Part shown: piece after piece, positions 48,817 through 61,400 of the stretch
Layout: each line of letters opens with the position of its first letter
Numbering within the stretch: position 1 is the first letter of the stretch
Source of the DNA: Channa striata
Taxonomy: Eukaryota; Chordata; Actinopteri; Anabantiformes; Channidae
DNA: 64,000 nt
Assembly: GCA_033026295.1 (NCBI GenBank)
Contig: CM065189.1
Coordinates: 9,119,203 to 9,183,202 of the forward strand
Direction: 5' to 3'
Position numbers and translations under genes: made by a program
Notes under the pieces: generated by a model
The model's input: only the letters and a program-made list of their open reading frames with translations
Database searches by the model: none
Told to the model about the DNA's origin: nothing

Positions 48817-49010
48817 AATTAAGTTAACAACAACCCTGTGTAGTATGTTCATAGCATCTTTAAATATGATCCATGTTTTCCTCTGTACATATTTCTAGAG
48901 GTAACCTATATCCTGCACTTGCTACTTATTGCAATTCTGGTTGGACATAAACTGCATTTCGTTGCTTTGTACTTGTACATGTGTAATGACAATAAAGTTA
49001 AATCTAATCT
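48817..49010 (+). mobile_element. Nested retroposon inside the Tc1-like element
   Basis: This stretch interrupts the Tc1-like sequence and is bracketed by the direct repeat AAATATTT (48809-48816 and 49011-49018). Joining the flanks restores the expected Tc1 order (GAGTGAAAT-TTTGC-TTCTTTGCAAA). Its 3' end reads ACTGCATTTCGTTGCTTTGT, TGTAATGACAATAAAG, then TTAAATCTAATCT, the typical (AATCT)-ended tail of a fish CR1/L2-type LINE or a SINE sharing it. It is about 190 bp, so strongly 5'-truncated or a SINE. Confidence 0.8.
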
Positions 49011-49711
49011 AAATATTTGCAGATTCTTGTTTGCAAATGTGAATTTTAAATTTTGCCAAAGATTAGATTTACGTCTGGACTTTGACGGGGTCATTTTAAA
49101 ACATGAATATGCTTTGATCTAAACCATTCCATTGTGGCTTTGGCTTGAATGTTTAGGGTCGTTGTCCTTCTGTGAGGTGAACCTCTAACAGGTCTTATTA
49201 TAAGACCATGTTACCATCAACTTGGATCAACCTCCCTGTCCCTGCTGAAGAAAATCATCCCCACAACATGATGCTGCCACCGCGTTTCACGGTGGTGGTG
49301 GTGTGTTCAGGGTGATGTGCAGAGTTAGGTTTCCAACACACAGAGCGTTTTGCATTTAGGCCAAGAATGTCAAGTTTGGTCTCAAATGACCACAGCACCT
49401 TCTTAAACATGTTTGCAATAAGCTATGTGGGGGACACAGCAAACTGCAAATGGGATCTTATGGTCTTCTTTAAATAATGGGTTTCTTCTTGCCATCCTGC
49501 CATAAAGACGGATTCTTCCACCTGAGCTGTGGATCTCTTCAGCTCCTCCAGAGTCCCCATGGGCCTCTGGGCTGCTGCTCTGAATAAAGCCCTCTTTGCC
49601 CTGTCAGTTTAGATGGACGGCCATGTCTTGGTAGATTTACAGTTATGTCATACTGTCTTTGCATTTTTGGATGACAGATTTTATATTAATCCGTGAGATG
49701 TTCAAGGCTTG

Positions 49712-49752
<41 letters not shown>
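49712..49752. repeat. (GT)n(TA)n microsatellite within the Tc1-like element
   Basis: About 14 GT units then about seven TA units. It replaces the part of the transposase N-terminal region expected between GTTCAAGGCTTGG and ATCCCTGACCTGTCTGG, so the repeat grew in, or came with a deletion of, transposon sequence. Confidence 0.95.
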
Positions 49753-52700
49753 AAATCCCTGACCTGTCTGGTGGGTTTCTTGGGCTTCATGGTGCTTTTT
49801 GTTGACTGATGTTCTCGGACACATCTCCCAGGGCTTATACAGAGATTAAATTACACACAGGTAGACTCTATTTACTAATTACATGGCATCTGGTTGGTTC
49901 CAGTGTATTTTAGTTAGTGTTAGCACCATATAATGGGCTAAATACAAAAGCACGCCACATTTTTCAGGTTTTTTATTTGTTAAAAAAAAGTTTTAAACCA
50001 TTTATGATTTTCCTTTCACTTCACAATTACGTATAACTTTGTGTTGCCCTGTCACATAAAATACCAAACAAATATGTTTTAATTTGTGTTTGTAAAATGA
50101 CAAAATATGGGAAAGTTCAAGGGGTATAAAAAACGTTTGCAAGGCACTGTTTGTATGTGTGAGCAAGGAACTAAATTTAACATGAGCTCAAATCCAAAGT
50201 CAGGTTTTGAGGAGATGCAAGTGTGACAGACTAATTATATATTTGGTGACAGAGAAGCTCAGCACAACTCCTGATGAACTGTACCCACTGGCCAAACAGT
50301 GTGAAACTGGGGGACTGTGAATAAGACATTAGCAGGTAAAAGTATTGTGCTTTTAAACAATGGCCAATCAAATCATCTTTTTTTTCTGCTTTAGAACATT
50401 GTTAATCACAAATGTTGTCTGAACTCCTATGACTTCATCCATTGGCATCGCTAGAACAATTTGAACTTTAATTACATCGTTTTTGTTGCTATTTGAAAGC
50501 CTTTTTGTATCATTTGAGTGCTACATTTTATTTTACTGAAACAATATGATGCGTAGACATTGAAAAACCTTCTTCCACCAACGTTTCATCATAAAATGCA
50601 TATCAGGATTTATAATACAAACATAATATCACAAAAATAAAGATTGCATGTTATTATTCAAGGGGCTGACACATTTTTTTCCACCCTGCAACCTGAAAAC
50701 ATTAGCTCCACCAATGTGAATATCCATTGAAACATAGTGCAGCTGCTGAGCCCCCTTGTCTAGCTGACAGCTCTGGCAGTAAGACAAATTCCTATCATCC
50801 ATTGTTGACGTCTCCCTTTTACTCTGAATGGCTGTTAGGCCTTTTAACCAGCGGCTGCAATTAACATGTCATTTCTTGGCTGTCAAATGCTGTGTGTAAG
50901 TGTGTGTGTATGTGCACATATTGGTGTAATAGCTAAATGATAATTTAGACCACATATGCAGCATTCACTGACGTGAATGAGAAGCATATCGTTTGGCTTA
51001 TCCTAAGTTCTTCTTCTCATCATTCCTTACCTTCTGTTCTTTTTGACAGCATGCCAGGAGAACGTGTATCTTTATTCAATTCTTTCCTCTCTCTCACATT
51101 CAACATGGTTATTATTAATAAAGACAAGCTGTGCAGGGTGCAAGACTGTTTTGTGTAGTATCACACATGTTCACGAGCTCACAGGCTGTGAGCCCCTGTA
51201 GCAGTTTGCTCAGGTGCGCTACGTACTGCCTGTTTACAGCCAATTGTGAACCATGTGGAAACAGTTTTATGTTTCAGCCCAGCATTTTATACTGCAGTTT
51301 AATGTGTCATATCGGTTGTTGGTTGTGGGTATAGTTCTCAGCACAGGCTAAGAAGCAAAAAAGATTTAAATAGAAAATTTACAGAAATAATTCAGTTATA
51401 TAAAAATTATTCACTAATGTTAGGATAACTCACATATGTCACAGTACATGTTACATTCGTCAGAAAATAATCCCCATTCTAATTTGAAGGCCTGCATGCA
51501 ACACTTTCCTTCATCATGAAACACACAAATATATTTTGTTAATATTTGAAGTCACAGTTTACATCTGTGTCTATGTTGTCTTTTTATGTGTGACCTTTGC
51601 CATAATCTTTTCGTTCGTTAACAACAAATTTAAAATGACTTATATTCTGACCTTTGGTTTAGCAATTAATTGATTTGGTTCTGTCAATGAAAAAAGTCCT
51701 AGAGCCAGTCGTATGTGTAGAAACCCAACTATATTCTCTTTGACATCATTTAGTTTTAAACATTTCAGGGCTAAAGTGTTTTTGATTAATAAAATAGATT
51801 ATAAATATATTATTTAATAATGTATTCTTAAATATATAATAATGAAAATGTAATATGCTTCAGGACTATGATTAAAGAAAGACTTTACAGAAGGTTTTGA
51901 ACAGTACAGGTAATATAGCTAAATGAAGTTATTTTTACGTTCCCTTGTGCTTTCCAAAAAAGAAAAAAAGAAAAATCCCTATTCATCCTTCAGCATCATT
52001 TTACACTGATATTCAAAATGTGTGATATTACACAACGGATTGTCGTGGTCTCCTACAAGCTACAGTTCGTAGTTATGCACTTCAGAAGGTTATGCACTTT
52101 TCGACCACATAGAAAAGATATTTCTATAAAACTGCTGGCTTTTTGGCAGGATTTTTTTTCTATAAAAACTCATATACTGTGTTAAACTATTCACATTTTG
52201 AATATCATCATGACATACATGTTGAGACTTTACAAACCCATTTGTAATGGATGTAGCAGCATTTCTCAGCAATACGAAATAGTAGAACAGGATTTTGAGT
52301 TAATGTCTTTAAAGCACCAGGTTAGTGTCAATAATTGCGACAAGAAATACAATAGCATACAACATAAAATATGAATCAAAAATCAAAAGGGATTAAAACA
52401 CTTGAAATATTTCATGGTTTGCTAATTTCTTTAGTCAACTTCCAAATTGAAGGACCTTTGTTTACAGCTTGCCGGCATGCAACAAAAATAATCATAAAAA
52501 GTGACACAATTGAAAAGGTGTAATTGCATCAGGTGTGTATAACAAGCTGCAGCATCACCTCTCGTGTCACACACACAGATGGTCTGTTTGTCACGTTGCC
52601 CATATGTCCCTCCCCTTGCATTCCTAGTGCACAGGAAGTTCTCGCTTCCACGTAGGCATTGGCTTGCAGCTAGAAAGATAACACTTTCAGGAATGCATTT

Positions 52701-53019
52701 TATGTTTTCTATAATATAAGACATGAAAATAATTCACCGCAGAATGTCATTGAATTATGACCTTTTTTCCAACAATCAAAAATACAGACCTTGAGAAGGT
52801 ATAAAAGATACTCCGACATGTAATCATACACACTTTCACCTGCATACAGTACACTGTACAGAAAGACACCTCCAGAACCCCAGATTCCATTAATTAAAAA
52901 TGCTTTTGAAATTTCATCGATATATATTTTAAGGTTAAAATGGTTAAATTATGATTAAGGCCAGGAAACTAGTACGTAAGAACAGAAGCTCATCATGGTT
53001 AAATTGATCAAACTTTCGG

Positions 53020-53145
53020 TGCTCACGGTGTGAGACAGGATTTGAACTTGGCTGTTCAGCCTCCGCATACAGTGTCACGCGTCTTCCTGAACTGGCAGCG
53101 ATCGTTGGCATTAGAGACCGTGTGCCGCTGAACCAGCCAACATAA
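53020..53145 (-). mobile_element. Possible tRNA-derived SINE remnant
   Basis: On the minus strand a B-box-like AGTTCAAATCC (53038-53048) lies downstream of an A-box-like GGCTGGTTCAGCGGC (about 53124-53138). The spacing, about 80 nt, is too long for a tRNA gene (about 30-40), so an inserted or rearranged SINE head is more likely than a tRNA. No poly-A or defined end was found. Confidence 0.35.
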
Positions 53146-55156
53146 ACATTACCCTTTTCTGCTTTGTAAAAATGACATTTCTGCAGTTAATGACTGTTCG
53201 CCACCCACATGCCCACTTAACAAAAACAGTATTATCACAAAAGAAGTTAATTTTATCATATTAATGTCAAATAATACACACTTGAAAGCATTTTATAATG
53301 TAATTTTTCAAGGTTACATTTTTGGAAGCGTCTCATAATTTGAAAATAACTCGTACAACTAATTCGATTGTGATACTTGCAGTTTGCCAAGTGTCCCCAG
53401 TTTTTTTCCATCCATTCTTAACATTCTTGTTCCTAGTTATTAAATGGTGTTCAACAATTGAAATCCATACTTTTGTTTTTAATTACTTTAAATAAATTTG
53501 TTTACTCTTTTTGTCTTGACTTCCTCCTTTGTACTTATAGTCCATGTTTCTTTGACTATAGATACTCAGTAGGTGCTACGAGTGTAGACTGCATATACAC
53601 ATTTTGATATTACTAGATATTTCTGTTCATAATTTAAAATTCTAGCCACCAGATTTGATGAATTGTTTTCAATTATAAATTGGTATTAGACAAAGTTGGC
53701 AGCAGCACTCCTTTCAGCACCTCCTTCCCCTGCGGAGACGTGATCATTGCTGGGCACAAACAGGGTGTGCAGCCAAAGGGTGCAATGCAGGGCTTGTAGG
53801 GAAAGGCTATAATGTGTCAGAGTCTATAGACGGATCATCTGACAGCCATTACACAGCAATTACACACACGCATAACACACAAACACACACAAACACAGAC
53901 GCAGCTTAATGCCTTCATTGTCATTGGCTTTTAATTTTACTGAGTAACACTTCAGTTTATAGCCCACAAATTATAGTGCAGTTATTTTAGTACATACGGT
54001 AAAGTACTTGCTGAGTGAAAAATGTAAGTGCAAGGGAGGAAATCATGACATTAGGGAATAAAGAGATAATAAAAGGAACCTAAAAATGAAAATGCAACGT
54101 TGATTCACTGAATGCGTTTTAAAAAATACCAGGTACAATAATAATGTAGCAAGTAAAGAAAATTAAAAAGAGGGCAACATTCACATGAATTGTATAATTT
54201 CTGTTCATATTATGATGTGTCAAAATAAATTTTACAAAAAAAATAACCTTAAGTGCCGAACATTTCTGCAGTCCTGCTATTTGCAAGCTAAAGCCTATTT
54301 TGTTTTTCTGCACCGGCAACAGCCATGACCAGAGTTATTGTGTTTTTGGCAAATCCGTCCGCTTGTTTACACCATTCTTCTGAACTTGATATGTGAAGAA
54401 ACGCTCACTTGGACATAAGGCTGACACTGATTAGAATCAGTAGGTCAAAGGTTAAGGCTGTTCTAAACAGATTTCACAGAAATACCTTGTTGATCCTGTT
54501 CTCATCAAAGCTGCAGTACACCTCATGAGTAGAGGAAGGGAACGTCCTCCCTCACTGGATGAACTTTTAAAAATACAAGTCCAGACAAATATGCATGAAT
54601 GTGCAACTTGCCGGGTTAGTGGAGACATCAAACTGTAGTCTTATGTCAAGTGACTTTCCAGGGTCCCCAGAGTTTAGGCACATCTTGTGGTTTCCAGATT
54701 TTGTTGTGTCTGTGACACAAATGCTGCAGGCTAACGTTTTTATTTAAAATATTTCTTAACCTTCACTTGTAATTTTTAGTATCCTTATTGCCTAATTTTT
54801 AAAAATCTAACTTTACATAACTGAACAATTTTTTAGATTTTACTTAAAATCTGAAATTAGGTTTTGTTTTAAATACAGTGCAATAAAGTATAACACAAAA
54901 TAAAAATGTAGTGTCCGAAGTAGCCCCAGTAAAACTACTGATTACTTTGGCAGTTTAGAATATTTAAAATTTTCATTAAAACTCGTCTGTGTATGTGCAG
55001 AACGTGTTTTGTCCCTGTTCTTAAGAATTACTGCTTTATTTAGTCTAAACGTAATTGAAAAGTTTTTCAATTCTCCACTCTAGCTTTCCGTGTTGGTGTC
55101 AAACCTGGAATATTTTGCATGTGAATGATAAGGGTGTGTCCTAAAGCTGAACGTAT

Positions 55157-55159
<3 letters not shown>

Positions 55160-55203
<44 letters not shown>

Positions 55204-55210
55204 TTTTTTT
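55160..55210. repeat. (GT)n followed by poly-T
   Basis: About 14 GT units pass directly into 24 T residues. On the minus strand this is poly-A followed by (CA)n. It could mark the tail of a minus-strand retroposon, but no body is recognised. Confidence 0.95.
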
Positions 55211-56599
55211 CAGAACCACTATCCCCTGTATAGTGGGAGTCCCTTATCAGCCTGTGAATGGTGGATTTATGTTGGTCATTTCCGGCATTTAATGGGAAGA
55301 CTGGGAAACAATTGGGCGCAAAGTAAGAGTAGACAGTTTCCTCAGTGACCAAGCTGCCTGCTCAGTCTGGACCGTCAGTCGACATCAAAACAGCGTTTCC
55401 AATGTGCTTATCTTCCACAGGCAGCAGGCCTACTACTTACTGTACAGCTGCAGTTCCCCACCTTATTTAATGACATTTGTTATTTCAATTCCACTCCAAA
55501 CTGTTTCCTCTTCAAGTTTAGCAGGGGAAGAGGCGAAGAGCAGGGAACAATTTCTGCCTTTTACATTAGAATATTGACTTTCTGTTTGCTCAGACTGTGG
55601 CAGGGATGCTCTCTTCTGACTCCTTCTCAAAGTTGGATTTTTCGTGCTTTGCCTTTTTGCTTTTTTCCTGCTTTGTTTAGTGTTAAGATGAACTGGGCTG
55701 TCGGAAGGTTAAGTTGGCATTTTAGCTCTGTCTGTATGACTTGGTCAAAGGGCTTCGGGCCATGCAAAGACATTCACTTGCATATTACTGCACTTAATAA
55801 CTTTAATCATCGCTGAATTGAGTTTTACATAATTTTGAAAACTCATCTCCACTGCAAAGCAGTGACAGATGTACATGGGGCAGAATCTAGATAATCATTT
55901 ACAGCACATGCAGTGTTAAATATGATTAAACAGATAGCATTAAAATATTAGGTCTCCTAAACTTAGTCAGTGTGAATTACAGTTAAAAGTCCACATTACA
56001 TTATTCACTCTTAATCGTTTCTATGGAATGCAACTATGAAATGGGGATACCACCACCACGATTGCTTACATGTGGGTTTTGGAATAAATTTAGGATTTCT
56101 GGATTAGCTTTGACATTAGTGAGTTTTTAATGCTTTGGTTCTGGATTAAATTGTTTCCTCATTCAACTCGTACATTAATATCGAATGTGTGGCTTTGCCC
56201 CGATAGAAGTGGCATTAAAAGCTTAGCAAATTTGTCCAGAAAAGACCAAGTTAATAACCATTGCTGATACTAGGGCTTTAAAAAAATTACAGTACATTAA
56301 AGGGATTTAGCTATAATATACATATTAATAATTGACACCGGGCCTTGATGGTGTTTTATTGCAGTTTTGTGTCAAATGTCTTCCACTATACATAGTTTAA
56401 TATTACACACCCAGTCAAAATCTTGCAGCCATGGAATTCCTACCTCTCTAGAATAATAATTTGTTGTTTCAATCAGTCAAATCTCTGTGCATTGCAAATG
56501 ATTGGCCTCTGGTACACAGAGCAATTATTACAGTATATGATTCAGGCTAATCTCATTTAAATGGATCACAACCAATACCAGATGGTGCCAATAATACCT

Positions 56600-56613
56600 T
56601 TACATTTTATTGG

Positions 56614-56649
<36 letters not shown>

Positions 56650-56752
56650 TAAGCAATTGGAGATACAGTGTCTTGCCCACGGGCACAAGGGATTGAACTG
56701 CCATCCCTGCGATTAGTGAATGATCGCTCTCCCTGCTAAGCCACTGCTGCTC
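56600..56752 (-). mobile_element. tRNA-derived SINE fragment with expanded (CA)n
   Basis: Minus-strand head: reverse complement of CTCCCTGCTAAGCCACTGC (A-box region, about 56731-56749) and of AAGGGATTGAACTGCC (B-box region, 56688-56703), then GTGTCTTGCCCACGGGCAC. The family normally has a short CACATTCACACACA block here; in this copy it has become (CA)16 at 56616-56647. The 3' body beyond it is lost. Confidence 0.7.
56616..56647. repeat. (CA)n microsatellite
   Basis: About 16 CA units at the position of the SINE's own CA-rich segment. Confidence 0.95.
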
Positions 56753-57002
56753 CTGAATAGATGATGAAATGTACTTTTTTCCTTACAAGGAAACAAACAA
56801 TGATTATAATGAAATGCCTCTTATGGAAGTTACAAAAAAGTGTGTTGGTAATTTATGGCTTGGCATAAACACGAAACTCTGCAACTTCCAGCCACAATTT
56901 CAGTATTGTGCTCCACATCTTAAGTTTTCTATTTTGGATATATCTGATTGGTTAAATTGGTTAAACTCATATTACATTATAGTATCCACCGTAGAGAGAC
57001 CA

Positions 57003-57852
57003 GGTCAATTTTATTTTACATTTGATGCTTTCCTAGCCCATTACAAACTTCATCATAACTTGTCGAAGCACTACTAACATGTTCACCGTGTTCACCTTTC
57101 CTGTAGTTTCCTGTCCTTTCACAACTTTACAGTTTTTAGCTGCTGCCTGCCAGTCATATTTATGTTGTGTGCAAAAAACGTTTTTATTTAAATTGTCGAA
57201 AATATTCACAGAGTAGCTTCACGTTTGCTGTTTGTTTCACTGGTTAAAAGTCAACTGGAAGGTTGCAACAAACACACAGTCTTTAAACCTTTCCCCTCTG
57301 AAAGATCCAACTCTGCCTCTGTTAAAAGAAGCTGTCTTAAGTTTTTTAAGTAGGCTACTGTATATTAATCTGGTACAGCTGTCTACCTGTGTTGCAGTTA
57401 AACATAATGAGTGATACATAAGTTGCATCTCAGCTGCTATAAAACACACTTTACCATGTTTAAATGATTTACCAATAAGCTAATAAATAGACACAGACTT
57501 AGGATTTTGCCTCGAGGAGAATTAAAAACTACAGAACAGTTGCTCTCCAAAATATGATCTGTGCCAACTCCACCACAACTTAAAAACTCACAGGTAAGAA
57601 GTTCACAAACCACATGCACAAAGTCTGGGATATTAACTGTTTGTCCAGATGTCTGAAAATCTTGCAACTGTAAAGTAGAATATTTGAACATCAAAAACCA
57701 TCCGTACCCGCAGGTATCGTTAAAAGTGTTGGCGACTCACGTAAGGGACTGTCTGCTATTTACTTCGATAAATGAATCTGGCTATCGGGCAAGTAAAACA
57801 TTTCAGCTACTTGCTCTAAGGGTAAGTGGCTGAAAAAGCTTAATGTCAAGCC
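57003..57852 (+). repeat. Large two-copy repeat, copy B (partner at 8865-9790)
   Basis: Collinear with copy A. Best block: GTAGCTTCACGTTTG through AAACACACAGTCTTTAAACC, CCTTTCCCCTCTGAAAGA and CAACTCTGCCTCTGTTAAAA (57212-57329). The middle has diverged by small gaps, and B is about 75-100 bp shorter. After GGACTGTCTGCTATTTAC (57747-57764) similarity continues weakly to about 57850. Same orientation as A, about 48 kb away. The left edge falls 250 bp from a SINE that copy A lacks. Confidence 0.85.
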
Positions 57853-58253
57853 CTGGTTATTAATTAATTTGATAAGGGGTAATTCTTTAGTAAAAAGCAT
57901 GTGCTTCATGAATATCACTGGAATGCACTTCTGACAAACTGAAGTACGTCTTTTTGCTTCTGTTGCATCTGTTCAACTAGACTGAGAGCCTACAGCTGCA
58001 CAAGTGGTTCTGTGAGGCCGTACTTGGGTACGGCAGTGCTTGTAGTAATGACAGCAGACTAATATACCCACAGTGACAATTAGAACATGTTGATTTTCAG
58101 ATAAAGGCGGTGGCACCTACCCTTGTTCACATTTCAGTTTTTAGCATGCAAAATGACATTAAACACGATCCATACATGTGTGACATTAATGGTAATGCAA
58201 AAGCTATTTCGTGAAAAACCAAAGCAATAAAAGCTCTGGACAAATTCCAAACG
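57853..58253. other. Non-genic sequence
   Basis: Nothing recognised between copy B and the next repeat. Confidence 0.5.
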
Positions 58254-58499
58254 TTGGCCTGATGATGCCACGAGGAAAAGTTTCACCAAAGTTGGGACAC
58301 ACACACATGCCGTTTAATAGCTGGGAGACGTTTTTCTCAACACCACAAATGTGAATCTTCCTTCAGTCAATAAGATGCACCCTAAGTGAGCCATAAATAT
58401 CAAGAATATCAAGTGTTATCCTCTGTCCACAATGAATTTCTGCAGGCAATCCATATTATAGATATTCAGATATTTCAAACGGGACCCAAGTGATAACCA
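58254..58499 (+). repeat. Common teleost interspersed repeat fragment
   Basis: GGCCTGATGATGCCACGAGG, AAAAGTTTCACCAAAGTT, then, after diverged sequence, GGCAATCCATATTATAGATA, TTCAGATATTTCAAACGGG and ACCCAAGTGATAACC follow the order of a fish repeat. Its consensus reads GGCCTGATGGTGGCGCTA...ATGGCAATCCATCCAATAGTTG...AGATATTTCAGTCTGGACC. Class uncertain; probably related in origin to the 14924-15075 family. Confidence 0.65.
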
Positions 58500-61400
58500 A
58501 CAAACATACACTTCCAAAGCCAAGCCAAAGCTGGGCCACAAATAAAATTACACTGATTGAGTCCTCAAATTATGCCCAATACATCTACATCACAATTTCA
58601 AAGTGATATTATTTCATAGTTTTAATATTTTATAGTTGAGTGGGAATGTGCTTTTTCAAGTACGATTTGTTAAACTTTAGGCCTATAAAGAACATTTGAA
58701 ATCATGTTACAATAGATGCACTTCTTAAAATATATCCACATTTTAGCTGAAAGCTATTGCTTTACACATGCTGCTTAGCAAATTGACATGTTTTTATATT
58801 ATGCTCGTAATAATTTTATATCGAGCATCAAAGGAGCTATGTCACAATTAAATGCAGTAATCCAATGAGACAAGATCAAGAAAAAAAAGTGCATGTAATC
58901 AGATTTCACTTACAGGATCACACACATTAGCTGTGTGAAATACAGTAATACACTATGGGCGACCTTTCCAATAAGCTCTTTAGAGTGAAGCTAATAAGGA
59001 GTGACAGACTAACAAGCAGCCAAACATCTCAAAAACTTTTTTTCTAACACATACGGAGAGACAGATGGATACACGGACAGACCATGCGCTATTTGTCATG
59101 GCTGTCTCACAAGCAGCAGCCAAAACTGAAATAAATCCACTGTTTACATACACATACAGCACAGAGAACACATTGTCACTCTGACAAACAAACTCTGACA
59201 AGCTTTAATTTTACCGCAGCAAATGACAAAAGCACCAAATGACAGTCTGATGCTTACCAATAATGTAAAAAGATAGCATTTATGTAATTAAATTCCTTCT
59301 ATCCTGAAGCATTCAAGGAATTAGTTTGACTCAATTATTAGTGAGATTCTCCTTCTGATACATATACAAAGATCCTCAATAGACGTGTATGGTAGTGCAT
59401 GGCTTTAACACGGGGAAATTAATTATTTCAGAGTGTGTGAAAGACTTTCATTGAGCGCACGTGTTCTGCTTATTACTGACAGATTAAGAAAACACTTAAC
59501 ATATTCTGGTTTGACTTGGGGACGCGGTAAAGTGTAATTAGTTTAAAGACATGTCACTAAGGCCGTAATGTGTGTCCATGAATTTATTATATTTCTGAGT
59601 TGTTGAAAAATACAGTACTGCGTGAAGACTGCTTCGACCGAAATCTGAATGGACCCAGACTGTAGAAAAATGGTGGAAGGTTTTTTTTTCTCTTCATCCA
59701 GCCTAAACATATTTTGTGAGGACTTTCCTTTTGCTGTCAAGCTTTTCCGCCTTCTTTTTCTTGGGGCCCGGCAAAACAACAAAATGATCAATAAAAACCC
59801 GCAACGTTATAGTTAGGCTTTGTGGTGAATTTCGAGATATGCGTCGAGTTGAACATTCACTACACCTACACGTTGGCTGTCTGTACTCCTTTTATATACC
59901 TCTGCACACAGGAGATACATGCCATTTCTGCTTCTTTCCAAGGGTTCTCAGAAAGGGGAGCCAAGCCAAACAAGCATGCCAAACTGGCATCACAGACTTA
60001 TATTAAGCACTCTTTCATGTAAGAACTTCACACAAACAGGCCCCTACAACAAGTTAATAGGTTTGTCTTGGTCGAGGAGTGGCGGGGAAAGCGACTCGTG
60101 TGTGTGTGTGTACACACTGTGGAGCTGGACCCTGCACCTCTGCATATGTGTGAAGAAAAAAAAAGCATCTAATCTTGCAACTGTCATTTCCTGTGCAGAC
60201 TTATTTGCATCTGTTATTAAATCTGTGCTCCACGCTTACGAACCTTGATTTGCATTCTTTCCACAATGTTCTGAGTAAAGAACTCTCTTTTGCCCGTGTA
60301 ACGCGTACCTATCAAATAACTTATATAAAGCATACAACAAAAAAAGTGTCATTTGAGGGGAATACTGTCAAAAGTACAAGCTATTGCTAAAGGGAATGAC
60401 ATTCCAGAGTAAAATAGTTTCCATGGAGACCCTTCTTTGTTAGCCATGCAGTTGTCTAGCAATTTTGCAGTAAGTGTTTTGTAGCAGTGCTGTATGTGTG
60501 TGCGCGTGCATTTATGTGTTGAGAGGGTTTTGAAGGTTCATGCGTGGTTGTTACCAATTCACAGCGAGCCCCAGAGACTGTGCTATTCTACATAAAAAGA
60601 TCACTGTTGCATATTCAGATGATCTGTCCCATGGGGGTCATTAAAAAGCATGTTTCGAAGGAAGCAGCCATCTCATACTGCTGTTAATGAGCTATGGTTA
60701 TGGCTTTATTAAAACTCAACACTTGTTAGCCCGTCTTTAGGCAGACATCCTTATGGAGAGACTTGCATTACTTTGCTCCGTGTGTCTATGTTGGTTGAGT
60801 TGCACTCAGAAGAAAACTTATGGACCTGCACTCACTGCCAGTCAGCTACGACAGACTTTTGAATATGCATTCTGCATTGACTGTTAGGTGTCGGTGCCCG
60901 CCCTGATATTTTGGGAATGGATATGTGCTGCCAACCTCATAAGTGATATGAGACACTTCACAGCATTGTAATTCAGTGCGATGGGAAGCTAGCCATCCAC
61001 CGACCAGTCACAGAGCTCTAATTGTGGTGCAGCAGCTGAAAGCCTGTTGACAACCATTTCCATGCATTAGTGAGAACCACTGTACTTTAGTTCCATTAAA
61101 ACAATGTCTCTCCAGCCACTCCTGAGCTAACAACAGGGCACTATATTTTAAATGTGATAAAGTGAGATTATAAAACACAGCATCCCAGTGCACTAACATG
61201 CAGGTATGTGAAATGTATATTCAAAGCATCTGTAAACAAGTGAATGGCTAGTTTTACTAAAAAAATTGCACTTGAGCCCAGGCTGCGATGTGTTTCATTT
61301 GTAACGTTTAACAGATATAATTTAGGAGCAAGGATGTTTTTAGCTGATTCGGTTTGATGTGAATCAGTTTGAATTCCTGCACCCAGGTCACCTTAACATA

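Larger units (their letters stand above)
48559..50150 (-). pseudogene. Tc1/mariner transposon with dead transposase
   Basis: The right end (50100-50149: AAAGTTCAAGGGGTATAAA ... CAAGGCACTG) matches the terminal inverted repeat of a widespread fish/frog Tc1-like element (CAGTGCCTTG...). Read on the minus strand, the interior contains VKRGGSIMLWG, stop, FS (about 49290-49247), the Tc1 transposase block GGSIMLWG-FS, and later SKSRRKSNLWQNLK (about 49090-49045). GTAGATTTACAGTTATG and TTAGATGGACGGCCATGTC (49605-49645) are also family words. The left terminal repeat is missing, internal blocks are deleted, and stops and frameshifts abound. A nested retroposon (48817-49010) and a microsatellite (49712-49752) interrupt it. 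Confidence 0.93.
50151..56599. other. Long AT-rich non-genic interval
   Basis: No recognised gene; frames stay below 98 codons. It contains an imperfect CA stretch (53862-53898), a possible SINE remnant (53020-53145), and (GT)n plus poly-T (55160-55210). Bases 53690-53860 and 55370-55820 are higher-complexity blocks of possible regulatory nature. Confidence 0.5.

Noticed and set aside
53020..53145. tRNA gene
   Set aside because: A- and B-box-like words are present, but their spacing (about 80 nt) and lack of a cloverleaf fold argue for a SINE remnant instead.
59610..59635. microRNA miR-101-like word TACAGTACTG
   Set aside because: Only the seed-like 10 bases match; the rest differs and no partner arm for a precursor hairpin is present.
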